Source: a virus
Length of the DNA: 38,045 nucleotides
Virus record (IMG/VR): IMGVR_UViG_3300022187_000086
Coordinates: 1-38,045 of that record
Reading direction: 5' to 3' (one strand)
Part shown: positions 11,201 through 17,045 of the stretch, piece after piece
Numbering within the stretch: the first letter of the stretch is position 1
Layout: each line of letters begins with the position of its first letter
Notes under the pieces: model-generated
What the model saw: only the letters and a program-made list of their open reading frames with translations
Told to the model about the DNA's origin: nothing
The model's database searches: none
Made by a program: the position numbers and the translations under genes

Positions 11201-12851
11201 TTCCATACGTTGCTTTTTGCCCCGCACTGTCGAAAGCCCCCTGATTGTCTCCAGCAAATAGGGTTCTCCATCTTGGAAATCCGGCCCCAGCCTCACCATC
11301 AAGAACACCATCGCCGTACGGGTTGAAGCATACCCCAGACTTTCTAGATCGAGTTATTCCGCTCCCATTGTCCTGAAGGGTAAACGTTGAGTTTTTACCA
11401 AAGTACTGAGAACCGTCGTTTAAAAAATCTGGCGAGACTTGCTGATCGGTAGCCTGAGCATGAACATCCTCGTCAAAATAGTTGGTTTCGTCTCTGAGAT
11501 AATTATATCTTGTGCTTCCGTGATAACCAGTTCTTGATTCGTAAAAATGAAAGTGGTTATCTGGAGACAAAGAAATGTTGAAGATGATTTGTGTGTTTGC
11601 AGGGACGCCATCATCTGGAAGTTGTGAAGTTCCAAGTCTATAAGAGGCAACTCTGTTGTTGCACGTGCCAATCTTGCCGAGTGGATTGTTAGTGTTTCTA
11701 ACCTGAGGCTCTAGCGTAAGGTTGAACGTGATAAAGTCTTGAGGCCTTTCAAGCGACTCATAGTTTATGACCGCATCAATGTTGGGTACATCAAATCCCT
11801 CAACGTAGTTTCCAAAAAACAACCTGTTGTTAGTAACCTCTTGGGCTTTGGCTTTTTTGGGTACTGAATCAAACTGCCTTCTAGATTCAGCCTCTGGCAA
11901 AATGGTAAGAACCTTATCGTTGTAAAAGTCAAACTGCAACGCAGACCCATCGTACTCAACTTCATCTACAACAAACCAAGAACCAGTATTGCCCTCCCTT
12001 ACAAGAAGCTTAACCCTGTCGACCTCGCTGGACATTGAGTTTGGTGGGATCTGTACTGCCAAATAGTTTTCAGAGAAAAACGAAGCATTCGGTGCGGCGC
12101 CCTGATTTATATAAGCCCGAGGGACATAAAGTTTGGAATACGTGCTCAGGGCACTTACATCTCCAGACTTGTAAATGTTTTGGTATGCAAACTGAAAACC
12201 CCTTTTGCCCTTAAAGTTGCTTACAGTAAGCGACGGATCGTTTTGAAACGAAGCAACAGGGGGGTCAATAGGTGTTCTTGGGCACGTAGAGATAAAGTCA
12301 AGAAACCCAATGTTGTTAGAGTCAGAAAGAGACTGACCCTCTGAGGCTCTCAACACATCAAGCTTTCGTGGCTCGTTAATGTTATCCGTAAAGAAAATAA
12401 CGGGCTTTACAGTAGCCGAACCAGATGAGTCAGACGGAATATATACTACAGAAGACTCAACGAAAGAATTAGAGTCAAACTTAAAGTACTTAGATGTAAG
12501 CAGTGCTTTTACTGCGTTGTCCTTCTTAGTGTATCTGTATATTCCCTGTTCAGAAGCATTGCTGCTAAAAACAAAGTAGTAAATGTCTTGGTTTCTTTCG
12601 TCCACACAGCTACCTATAACTCTGCCATTAGCTTCAAACTTAACTGACTCTTCGTTAGGAACGGCAGTATTGCCCTTGACAGGCTTAAGCACGCCGAAGT
12701 TTCCGCTTGGGGCGTCAATACCGCTATTAGAGCTGAAGTCATCGTAGTTGTCGTCAATGGTTACATTGACAGCATCAATCATCTCGTCTTTTCCTCTAAC
12801 TCTGGCGTCTTTGCTTGAGTTGAGCTTTCTTGGAAATACCTTATCAATCAT
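5208..12851 (-). CDS. Giant tail nozzle/muzzle (P22 gp10-like) protein with ~1000-residue C-terminal extension (2547 aa)
   Basis: The N-terminus (FPRKLNSSKDARVRGKDEMI, then VLKPVKGNT near residue 55) and the beta-rich body to ~1560 have the look of podovirus tail-nozzle/stabilisation (muzzle) proteins. This includes WAWHYQLVYGG in mid-chain and FGCSDNPESVTRVGESIYFA leading to GGYDPVLDEFVISV near residue 1548. After that point the chain leaves the family pattern. Residues ~1597-1693 hold two coiled-coil segments (LSEANQTISELQQQILLLYG; LNDQIDETTETIDSIEN). A ~750-residue Asn/Ser/Thr/Leu-rich helical region follows. At 2445-2464 there is an EF-hand/dockerin-like motif, DLTGDGSVTTNDLLKFLSAF. Muzzle proteins of related phages are usually much shorter. 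The gene overlaps the upstream ring-protein stop by TAATG. The nozzle role is fairly well supported; the extension's function is unknown. Confidence 0.9.
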   Translation of the reverse strand: MIDKVFPRKLNSSKDARVRGKDEMIDAVNVTIDDNYDDFSSNSGIDAPSGNFGVLKPVKGNTAVPNEESVKFEANGRVIGSCVDERNQDIYYFVFSSNASEQGIYRYTKKDNAVKALLTSKYFKFDSNSFVESSVVYIPSDSSGSATVKPVIFFTDNINEPRKLDVLRASEGQSLSDSNNIGFLDFISTCPRTPIDPPVASFQNDPSLTVSNFKGKRGFQFAYQNIYKSGDVSALSTYSKLYVPRAYINQGAAPNASFFSENYLAVQIPPNSMSSEVDRVKLLVREGNTGSWFVVDEVEYDGSALQFDFYNDKVLTILPEAESRRQFDSVPKKAKAQEVTNNRLFFGNYVEGFDVPNIDAVINYESLERPQDFITFNLTLEPQVRNTNNPLGKIGTCNNRVASYRLGTSQLPDDGVPANTQIIFNISLSPDNHFHFYESRTGYHGSTRYNYLRDETNYFDEDVHAQATDQQVSPDFLNDGSQYFGKNSTFTLQDNGSGITRSRKSGVCFNPYGDGVLDGEAGAGFPRWRTLFAGDNQGAFDSAGQKATYGTNAGNPFIIQGKPMTFSGSFVTLSDLSKAQLTSAIKNMLKGPATRVDGVDPVAEDPTPPISIINSVSTTSYVIDLGLNNLDKINLYGSPDSRADLIVAVGKQDSLFTSENAQFNVPMGYFIVNKANPEFRLRDISAFYAIENPNPDPSVQDTGRPDDLFFSLDLIDLGDFQTLTCVPDVLLDYEGEGIESYIPDPTAGGNIAFQGWVCMSQDHIQFQVRNMTLSQFQSLFNNNAEELYAIAQEEWEYDEATWLLNSYQFADANLLGNAAYIAQTKGPIIAQNIRRWMGFLVPEGSTVTFTDDFNGVIQGAFAGGGVGDVLDEFINPDLQYLQFEGGRLINTFHNYAQDSLLNHNVNIFNRDDLYFDYAFSLLDGEAGAGGKKSDTASGQSMSSVAFQTIVMGCSPWSDLGGYGAGLELYRAAYNNMPLISNTSNISLSDFTDSPSGSGLADDDAFFEELHPHVEVFDFETVQIPPVAAGGEQTYKSFKTKANHDFGVVFYDERGRSSDVIPAGSIYIPGYNVLPEKGPIQVQVNLSNFSPPSWAWHYQLVYGGNSTVADFIQYTAGGAFVQYDSDDPDGNGNIYVSLNYLQNDSKVSYSNAFGAVNYDGNKDFYTYKEGDKLRILSYFGPVQPGQDELSARVFPESYEFDIVGTVTLADDAQNPLINPDVETPQACVGQFLILRNNPSAVGFTYNNVRDSIVDNTQNPSTSSHKWNNRCVFEIYSPRKNQDAEDRVYYEIGKKYRVIRDALGNTQWENPNIVLTEGDVYFRRLPVNMPRFDQQSSRYINLIQNGGGTNPRFLDYFLETQTFTDTIVGANQQNWGKPKIVNRFQREIRRDSSITFSDVNNYSLPRLRYCTFDATTSNFKDLPNSHGSIQKLLDRGDSVFVIQEDKISEIPVSRTLLSDAVGTDIVVASEKTLGTQRFYAGDFGCSDNPESVTRVGESIYFANKDKFEVYKFNPSNGVSVISEYGLKSYFRELFKSALDAVDGTNTVRVVGGYDPVLDEFVISVNNAIRIAYTSAGTFTQTTGTATPDPSIPSPPAVTVQDVNDLLDDVGDLAASLSEANQTISELQQQILLLYGQIGDVVNNPDEGGIDDVIADLNDQIDETTETIDSIENVTVSQIQAAESLHLLVLRQAQEGVAEGNAFITSYTGTAKADVFEGDLITLPANLNADVFSELGLFPGQEVNLEQYLSVVEAFVDKLREYNTNQTEPAFGRYDETQGTYVLRDQSTITFNIGYGIPTTDSLQDAFDDNVYPEGSALFDDAAFVDNFVGFNGYRADLTRLINSINANAIDDVLEENQNIKGELEESNATKLELLAQIAAFVDAIYEGRGPDPNTPPEDIDAQGKNPFGSDYGVGSEGGLEDSPLKNLYDAVQLDTNLSFSALEEQIIGGNNLLYNDVLNLIENGLLNYRNPYQGNIDALTATELALTATRDSLAYSLYNSVQTTYNVQSQLGGGITPTYLETSQTIPESFYNLIFAGSTPASADIIVDSLGGQTLEQDDLGSTFLNLFGNVNAVLDFLSGIQTTDTGTGEITDTLRAQIRGVLNDIKDEIDLGGFGTLSTSIDAISIDDILDQDNNSSVIESRIQSFRNLITDSTDTGGNLGALIENLQNLITPALTSVTSAGFYSGSQTNNLSLTQIGSQFDTLFGFPISTSPSYSIAQNILGNITEALTRLREFQALFGSEDLSSIISSSGTGFDINTSTPQSYGVGYTGDEGTGLTAEGVIVGQNIETASGNMVSSYDALRKALDKIINTTEVFAFFQDPNDFTVNGQTFNTIDGNPIIFQGTAQDILSPETYASLSAAIIAANGGGEDPSPTDPEQIVNLALSAANSSINTAIASTLANYDFAVRRSFASTANNPSGEVNYSFNISSGIVPSSDDLIKNQTSDLTGDGSVTTNDLLKFLSAFGQEFIPTVTIDDVADSTTAYVGDRPFANFSESNVGTFNYEFSEGTSTPQFITALTNALSSYIPANKVITFNPDTQLFELGLVN

Positions 12852-13708
12852 TAGTACTTAGGTGCCTGCTTGAAGTTCTTTCTAATCGTTCTCAATGCCT
12901 CATCTCTAGTGAAGTTTCCGAGGCGAGCTTTAGCCTTGCGACGCTCGTTGTAATACTCAGAGCGAGCTCTCATTTTTTCGTTTGCAGGTACCGTTGACTT
13001 TCTTTCACATAGCTTGTAGTACATATAAGCACGAAGAGCTTCTTCGGCATATACGTGAATTAGTGGGTTGGAGCTTCTTGCCTCATCAGCTATGTACTCG
13101 ATCACCACCTCTGTTATGTCGCTCGACGTGTCAAGCTCTATGCGGTTTTGATCCAAGTTGATGCGGTACTCCCCCATTCCGTGACCACCGCCAATTCCAT
13201 ACAAACCTCCGAGCGTGTTCTCGTAGATGTAGTTTCTAAACACGTATGACTCAAATGGATCGTCACTACTCAGCACATCAGCTCCAGTAGTAGAGGTCTT
13301 GTCGTCCTCTCTGTTTTCTACTTCGTTCTGAGTCAAGTACATGGGACCATCCTTGTCGTCAACAGGAGTAGTAGTGCCAGACACTTTACGAGAGTAGTTG
13401 ATGTTCTTGTTTTGATTCAAGACATAAACTGTTCCGTCAGCCCCAACGATTCCAATCTTAACAAGGTCTACGTAATCAGACGGGAGGTTGATTGTGTTGT
13501 TGGAATTAATAGTTCTTTTTAGCGACTTAATTCGTGCAGTCACATCAAATCCAAACTCGCGTATACCGCGAAGAGCTACATTGCGAAGCATAGCATCATT
13601 GACATTTGAGATGTGATCATCCACATCCATAGTGAGCACAAAATCATCCATCACCTGCCGCAAGGTGACGTAGTTCATCCCGTTATCCGATACGTCTGTA
13701 AATGCCAT
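12851..13708 (-). CDS. Ring/head-to-tail adaptor protein (T7 gp11 / P22 gp4-like position), 285 aa
   Basis: The N-terminal half is helical (TLRQVMDDFVLTMDVDD, NDAMLRNVALRGIREFGFDV), then INLPSDYVDLVKIGIVGADG and NQNKNINYSR. The helix-bundle start plus the LPSDYvdlvkigi strand is the recurring look of podovirus tail-tubular A/gateway-type adaptor proteins. The C-terminal part is rich in Arg/Lys (YNERRKAKARLGNFTRDEAL). It lies directly between another adaptor-like gene (13712-14464) and the muzzle, matching the ring-ring-muzzle order of short-tailed Bacteroidota phages. It probably forms one of the rings below the portal. Assignment is by motif appearance and order. Confidence 0.9.
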   Translation of the reverse strand: MAFTDVSDNGMNYVTLRQVMDDFVLTMDVDDHISNVNDAMLRNVALRGIREFGFDVTARIKSLKRTINSNNTINLPSDYVDLVKIGIVGADGTVYVLNQNKNINYSRKVSGTTTPVDDKDGPMYLTQNEVENREDDKTSTTGADVLSSDDPFESYVFRNYIYENTLGGLYGIGGGHGMGEYRINLDQNRIELDTSSDITEVVIEYIADEARSSNPLIHVYAEEALRAYMYYKLCERKSTVPANEKMRARSEYYNERRKAKARLGNFTRDEALRTIRKNFKQAPKY

Positions 13709-13711
13709 GTT

Positions 13712-14464
13712 TTATACTTGTGGTGCTGCCCCGTACTGTGTCAAGAAGGTGTCTCTTAGAGAGATACCTATCATCTTGCAAATCTCGCTAACCACCTCTC
13801 CGTAGAACTCATAAGGAAGATCGAAGGCCCTGCAGTTTGATGCGTTAGGGACAGTAATCCCACCAGAGATGGCTGATGCAGCGTAAAACGGTTGTCTTCT
13901 TTGGTCAATAGCCCCCTGATCGATGTTACGGACTCTTACCTCGTACCTAGAAGCAGGATTTCTGTAATAGTTAACATGAACATCTCCTGTAGAAGAATCA
14001 GGAAAAATCTCAATTCTATCTGAAATAAGAGCTATGGGAAAATCATCAGTGGGTGCGGAAAGATTGCTGTTCATAATCCTAGACATTTTCTCCGTGTTGT
14101 AAACCAAGTCAACGCTTATGTCGGCATCGGTAAAAATGGAGATAATTCTATTGCAGTTTTGAGGCTTTAAGTAAACCTTAGAATTGCCGTGAAGCGAGGT
14201 TTCGCTGATGATACTAAGTTTATCTGTTGCAACATAGTCGGACAAGTAATTCTTGGCCCTGAGGTAAACAGAGTCTTCTCCGCCTAAATCAACCCCGCTT
14301 CTTCTGAGTGCTTTTGCCTGAGTTGCGTAATCGTAGATCTTGGTGAAGATGTTAGACTGAACTGCAGGAAGCAGAGAGTTAAACATCTCAGGAGTAACAA
14401 ACCCCTTCTGATCTTTATTCGCAATATCGCGCACTGTATTATATACTTGTATTACGCTTATCAT
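13712..14464 (-). CDS. Ring/adaptor protein (250 aa)
   Basis: A helical N-terminus (MISVIQVYNTVRDIANKDQK, PEMFNSLLPAVQSNIFTKIY) is followed by a beta-rich domain with VYLKPQNCNRIISIFTDAD and a NYYRNP motif near residue 170. In Bacteroidota short-tailed phages, proteins of this kind lie before the muzzle and form a ring between portal and nozzle. The exact role is inferred from order. Start: an upstream TTG at 14479 would add five residues, but it lies inside the TATATTTG promoter element. ATG 14464 is exactly four bases after that element, as at six other genes, so it is preferred. The stop is 3 nt before the next ATG. Confidence 0.9.
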   Translation of the reverse strand: MISVIQVYNTVRDIANKDQKGFVTPEMFNSLLPAVQSNIFTKIYDYATQAKALRRSGVDLGGEDSVYLRAKNYLSDYVATDKLSIISETSLHGNSKVYLKPQNCNRIISIFTDADISVDLVYNTEKMSRIMNSNLSAPTDDFPIALISDRIEIFPDSSTGDVHVNYYRNPASRYEVRVRNIDQGAIDQRRQPFYAASAISGGITVPNASNCRAFDLPYEFYGEVVSEICKMIGISLRDTFLTQYGAAPQV

Positions 14465-14468
14465 ATGG

Positions 14469-14476
14469 CAAATATA
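14469..14476 (-). promoter_or_regulatory. -7 element TATATTTG, 4 nt before ATG (ring/muzzle operon)
   Basis: The leftward strand reads TATATTTG-CCAT-ATG. It directly follows the terminator at 14488-14505, so an operon boundary is well marked here. It would drive the two ring genes, the muzzle gene and perhaps the 312-aa gene. No -33 TTG is visible; the T-rich terminator tail fills that position. Confidence 0.75.
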
Positions 14477-14487
14477 CAAAAAGAAAA

Positions 14488-14505
14488 GAGGCCCCGAAGG
14501 GCCTC
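14488..14505 (-). terminator. Intrinsic terminator, GAGGCCC(UUCG)GGGCCUC plus U-rich tail
   Basis: A perfect 7-bp GC-rich stem is closed by a C(UUCG)G tetraloop on the leftward transcript and followed by TTTTCTTTTT. It lies three bases beyond the stop of the 277-aa gene and immediately before the promoter at 14469-14476. Confidence 0.9.
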
Positions 14506-14508
14506 TAT

Positions 14509-15342
14509 TTAAAGAGATGAAAGCTCCTCTTCTAGCTTAGATAGAACAGAAGATCCTTTTTCCGTTAGAAGAAATCTCACAAGTGTATCGGTGGCATCCA
14601 TTCCCACTGGGTTTGAAACAATAAGAGCATTGGTGTCAAACCAATAAGCACCACTGTTTTTGATCGAAATGATTTGATAGTTTTCGGCCTGAACCGCAAT
14701 GGCTCTTGTTCTTACAGAGGGGTTGTCAAATGACTCAATAAACGCTGAGGGGTTTTCTTTTGCCCTCAAAAGAAGCTCGTATCGAACCTCACTGAAATCT
14801 CTTGATACGTTAAGACCGTAGTAAATAGCAACAGGAAGCAGTTCGTTAATGCTCTTGTTTTTTACCATTTGAACGGCATCAGAAACCAAAAATTCTTTTT
14901 CAGCCCCCTCTGAAGAAGACCTCTTAGAATCCACCTTTTCAAAAACATAACCTCCGTTTTTTGAGTTTTGAGGGTGATTGTCAAGGTAGTTGATCAAGTT
15001 GGGCTTAGTCTTCGGGACAACAAGAAGCTTGTCGTAAAAAATAACTGGCTCGGCTTTTGGATTTTCTGATTGCTCATCCACATATATTGAAGGCTCAGCA
15101 GGGCAATACCGAATAGATCGCACATTGCCTGACTCCTCATCAAATACAGTTACTGATTTTGTTGGAAGCATGTATGCAACCCCTCCACCTTTTTTGATTC
15201 TGTATACTGAATCTTTTGGGGCTTCAAATTTTGGTTGCTTAAACTGAATAGTTGTTTTTTTTGATTCCATGGATTGTTCAGGAACCTTGTTGTCTTGGGA
15301 CTTTTTAGGGCGTCCCGGCGCCCGGCGTGTTTGTTGTGCCAT
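14509..15342 (-). CDS. AT-hook-bearing virion-associated protein of unknown function (277 aa)
   Basis: The N-terminus MAQQTRRAPGRPKKSQ contains a classical AT-hook core (R-x-P-G-R-P-K-K), a minor-groove binding motif, then a ~25-residue disordered charged linker. The folded part begins with DSVYRIKKGGGVAYMLPTKS and includes EPVIFYDKLLVVPKTKPNLI, followed by a helical C-terminus. It lies between the LamG-like capsid protein and the ring proteins and ends the transcript at the 14488 terminator. Proteins at this place often contact the head-tail junction or packaged DNA; here that is a guess from the AT-hook and location. No catalytic motif is seen. The start lies 11 nt after the previous stop. 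Confidence 0.85.
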   Translation of the reverse strand: MAQQTRRAPGRPKKSQDNKVPEQSMESKKTTIQFKQPKFEAPKDSVYRIKKGGGVAYMLPTKSVTVFDEESGNVRSIRYCPAEPSIYVDEQSENPKAEPVIFYDKLLVVPKTKPNLINYLDNHPQNSKNGGYVFEKVDSKRSSSEGAEKEFLVSDAVQMVKNKSINELLPVAIYYGLNVSRDFSEVRYELLLRAKENPSAFIESFDNPSVRTRAIAVQAENYQIISIKNSGAYWFDTNALIVSNPVGMDATDTLVRFLLTEKGSSVLSKLEEELSSL

Positions 15343-15353
15343 AATAAATGTAA

Positions 15354-16586
15354 TTAAAGGTTGTATAGGTCGTATAGGTCTTTTGCGAGCTTCTTTGAAG
15401 CAACGCTTCCGATGTCTCTAGAGATAACTCCAAAACGTCCAAGGCTACCCTTAAACGAATTGATTTTGTCCGCACCAGCAGAGGCAATCTGAACAATATT
15501 TAAAACTCCAGCAGTTTCTTCGTTTTCGGCTACAACAGACAAGACGCTCTTATTGACATCTGAAACCTTGGCTTTAATAGATGCAATGAGCTCACCAGTG
15601 TAGTTGTAGGCGGATATGTTGTTTGACTTGTCTCTTCTAATAACAATTACTGTTGGTAGCTCTTCGTCGTAATCAACAGAAACTGGTGTTGAAGCTGGGA
15701 GTCCAACACGCCCCTCGTGACGCACGCCAAAAATGTTTTTAGAAACGGGCTGTCTCCCCACATATTCTGCAGTAGCATTAAACCCCACCGTCTCTCCGCT
15801 AGCGCTTCCATACATGCTGCCAGTGCTGCCATCACTGCCAGAAATTCCAGAAGTAAAAACAACATAGATTGTATAGTCATCCTTTATCGTAAGAGCGGAC
15901 GATAGAACAGCGTAGCTGTCAATGTTAAACGCGACGGTATTTACGTTAAAGCCATTCGTTGAGCCTCCAGTGTATTCTGAAATGGTTCCAACAGAAGATG
16001 CAACGTCAACATCATACGTTGCTCCACCAGTTCCAGCATTAGCCCAAGAAGCTAAAACTCCAAGTGAATAAGTAGCATCTCTACAATCGAGATCAACGAT
16101 TGGTTTGTTAGCTGTTGCGCCGAAGTCAATGTCATTGACAACATTGGCTGCTGATGGGGTAAACCCGTTGTCTGTAACAATGCTTGTATTGCCAGTAACT
16201 CTGTTTATTGGATTCTCTTTAACAAAAGCTTTTATCTCGTTTTGAGCTTCGGCATAAGAGGAAGATGCCGTTGCATCAAACATAATATATGGATTACCTT
16301 TTTCTAGCCCGCTAAAAGTTGAAATCCTTTCTATTAGGCTTACCTCCTTCCCCTCGTCACAAGCCACTGTTACAAAAGACTTTTGAAAGGACTCACCAGT
16401 AGTGAGATTGCTTTCTTCGTATATAGATACGTTGTTGAAGTAGATGTTTACCTCCCCCAAAGAAGCAGTCATATGCGATATGCTGCTTACTGGCACAGAG
16501 ATAACCTCTATGTCTGTTCCATCATCTGAGACACTGGCTCCAGAAGCCGTGATGTCCTTCAATTTAAATATGATGAATTTATTCAT
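15354..16586 (-). CDS. Capsid-associated protein with C-terminal LamG/concanavalin-like domain (410 aa)
   Basis: Residues 1-~90 are beta-rich (MNKFIIFKLKDITASGASVS; FVTVACDEGKEVSLIERIST). From ~170 a LamG/ConA-like jelly roll is suggested by the LDCRDATYSLGVLASW opening, SALTIKDDYTIYVVFTSGI, PTVIVIRRDKSNNISAYNYTGE and the closing SLGRFGVISRDIG...KKLAKDLYDLYNL. Such domains bind glycans. Two genes after the MCP, it is a good candidate for a head decoration or head fibre with lectin-like activity. The domain call is by pattern, not search. It has its own promoter: TACCTTTG ends four bases before ATG 16586. Confidence 0.88.
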   Translation of the reverse strand: MNKFIIFKLKDITASGASVSDDGTDIEVISVPVSSISHMTASLGEVNIYFNNVSIYEESNLTTGESFQKSFVTVACDEGKEVSLIERISTFSGLEKGNPYIMFDATASSSYAEAQNEIKAFVKENPINRVTGNTSIVTDNGFTPSAANVVNDIDFGATANKPIVDLDCRDATYSLGVLASWANAGTGGATYDVDVASSVGTISEYTGGSTNGFNVNTVAFNIDSYAVLSSALTIKDDYTIYVVFTSGISGSDGSTGSMYGSASGETVGFNATAEYVGRQPVSKNIFGVRHEGRVGLPASTPVSVDYDEELPTVIVIRRDKSNNISAYNYTGELIASIKAKVSDVNKSVLSVVAENEETAGVLNIVQIASAGADKINSFKGSLGRFGVISRDIGSVASKKLAKDLYDLYNL

Positions 16587-16590
16587 AGTT

Positions 16591-16598
16591 CAAAGGTA
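16591..16598 (-). promoter_or_regulatory. -7 element TACCTTTG, 4 nt before ATG
   Basis: The leftward strand reads TACCTTTG-AACT-ATG (ATG 16586). It has the same geometry as the TATATTTG sites but different internal bases, so the constraint looks like TAnnTTTG-N4-ATG rather than one copied sequence. A hairpin at 16607-16629 lies just upstream. Confidence 0.65.
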
Positions 16599-16606
16599 GT
16601 AAAGGA

Positions 16607-16629
16607 GAGGGGAGCCATTCTCCCCCCTC
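16607..16629 (-). terminator. GC-rich hairpin between the 110-aa and 410-aa genes
   Basis: The leftward transcript can pair GAGGGG and AG with CT and CCCCTC around a 5-nt loop, with a two-G bulge. The following sequence (TCCTTTACTACC) is only weakly U-rich. It separates two genes and precedes a promoter element, so it is probably a partial terminator. Confidence 0.45.
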
Positions 16630-16645
16630 AGTTACCCATCAGTTA

Positions 16646-16978
16646 TCACGAGATAGCTACGCCACCTCCCGCTGAAATCAAAACCCACTTAGAGCTGTTC
16701 CAAACAAGAGATACGCAGTCGTCATTCGCCTCCAAATCAATGTCGCTAAATGAAGCGTCCAAGGGACTTGTAACGGCAATGTTTGCGTCGTTGCCAGCGG
16801 AGATGTTAAGCAAAGAAATAAGCTGACCCGGAATGGTTCCGTCAGGAAGCGTAAAGGCCACATCTGTAGAGCCGGGATTAAGCTTTACAAAGCTAGTATC
16901 CACAGGAATAGTTCCAGATGTAGACGTTTTAGCGTCCGCTTCAAGAATCAGGGGAAACACGTGTTTTGTAGTTGCCAT
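16646..16978 (-). CDS. Small beta-rich decoration-like protein (110 aa)
   Basis: The sequence runs KHVFPLILEADAKTSTSG, VAFTLPDGTIPGQLISLLNI, then DCVSLVWNSSKWVLISAGGG. The TLPDG...GQ...W-x-S-x-K-W pattern is common in short beta-helical or beta-sandwich phage proteins that trimerise on capsids or fibres. It is the first gene after the MCP and is separated from it by a strong hairpin. A capsid decoration role is likely but unproven. TTTG lies four bases before ATG 16978 (ATCTTTTG-AATT-ATG), a degenerate form of the promoter seen elsewhere; the TA pair is out of register. Confidence 0.85.
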   Translation of the reverse strand: MATTKHVFPLILEADAKTSTSGTIPVDTSFVKLNPGSTDVAFTLPDGTIPGQLISLLNISAGNDANIAVTSPLDASFSDIDLEANDDCVSLVWNSSKWVLISAGGGVAIS

Positions 16979-17000
16979 AATTCAAAAGATTATGAAGATC

Positions 17001-17028
17001 AGAGCGAGAGCCCGAAGGCCCTCACTCT
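17001..17028 (-). terminator. 12-bp hairpin with UUCG loop after the MCP gene
   Basis: The leftward transcript forms AGAGUGAGGGCC-UUCG-GGCUCUCGCUCU, 12 continuous pairs including two G-U pairs, closed by C(UUCG)G. The next bases (GATCTTCATAATCTTTTG) are only moderately U-rich. It may terminate partially or protect the 3' end of the abundant MCP message. Confidence 0.75.
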
Positions 17029-17045
17029 TTACTTCAGGTTAAAAA

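Noticed and set aside
14465-14479. TTG start for the 250-aa ring protein
   Set aside because: It lies within the TATATTTG promoter element and breaks the N4-ATG geometry shared by seven genes.
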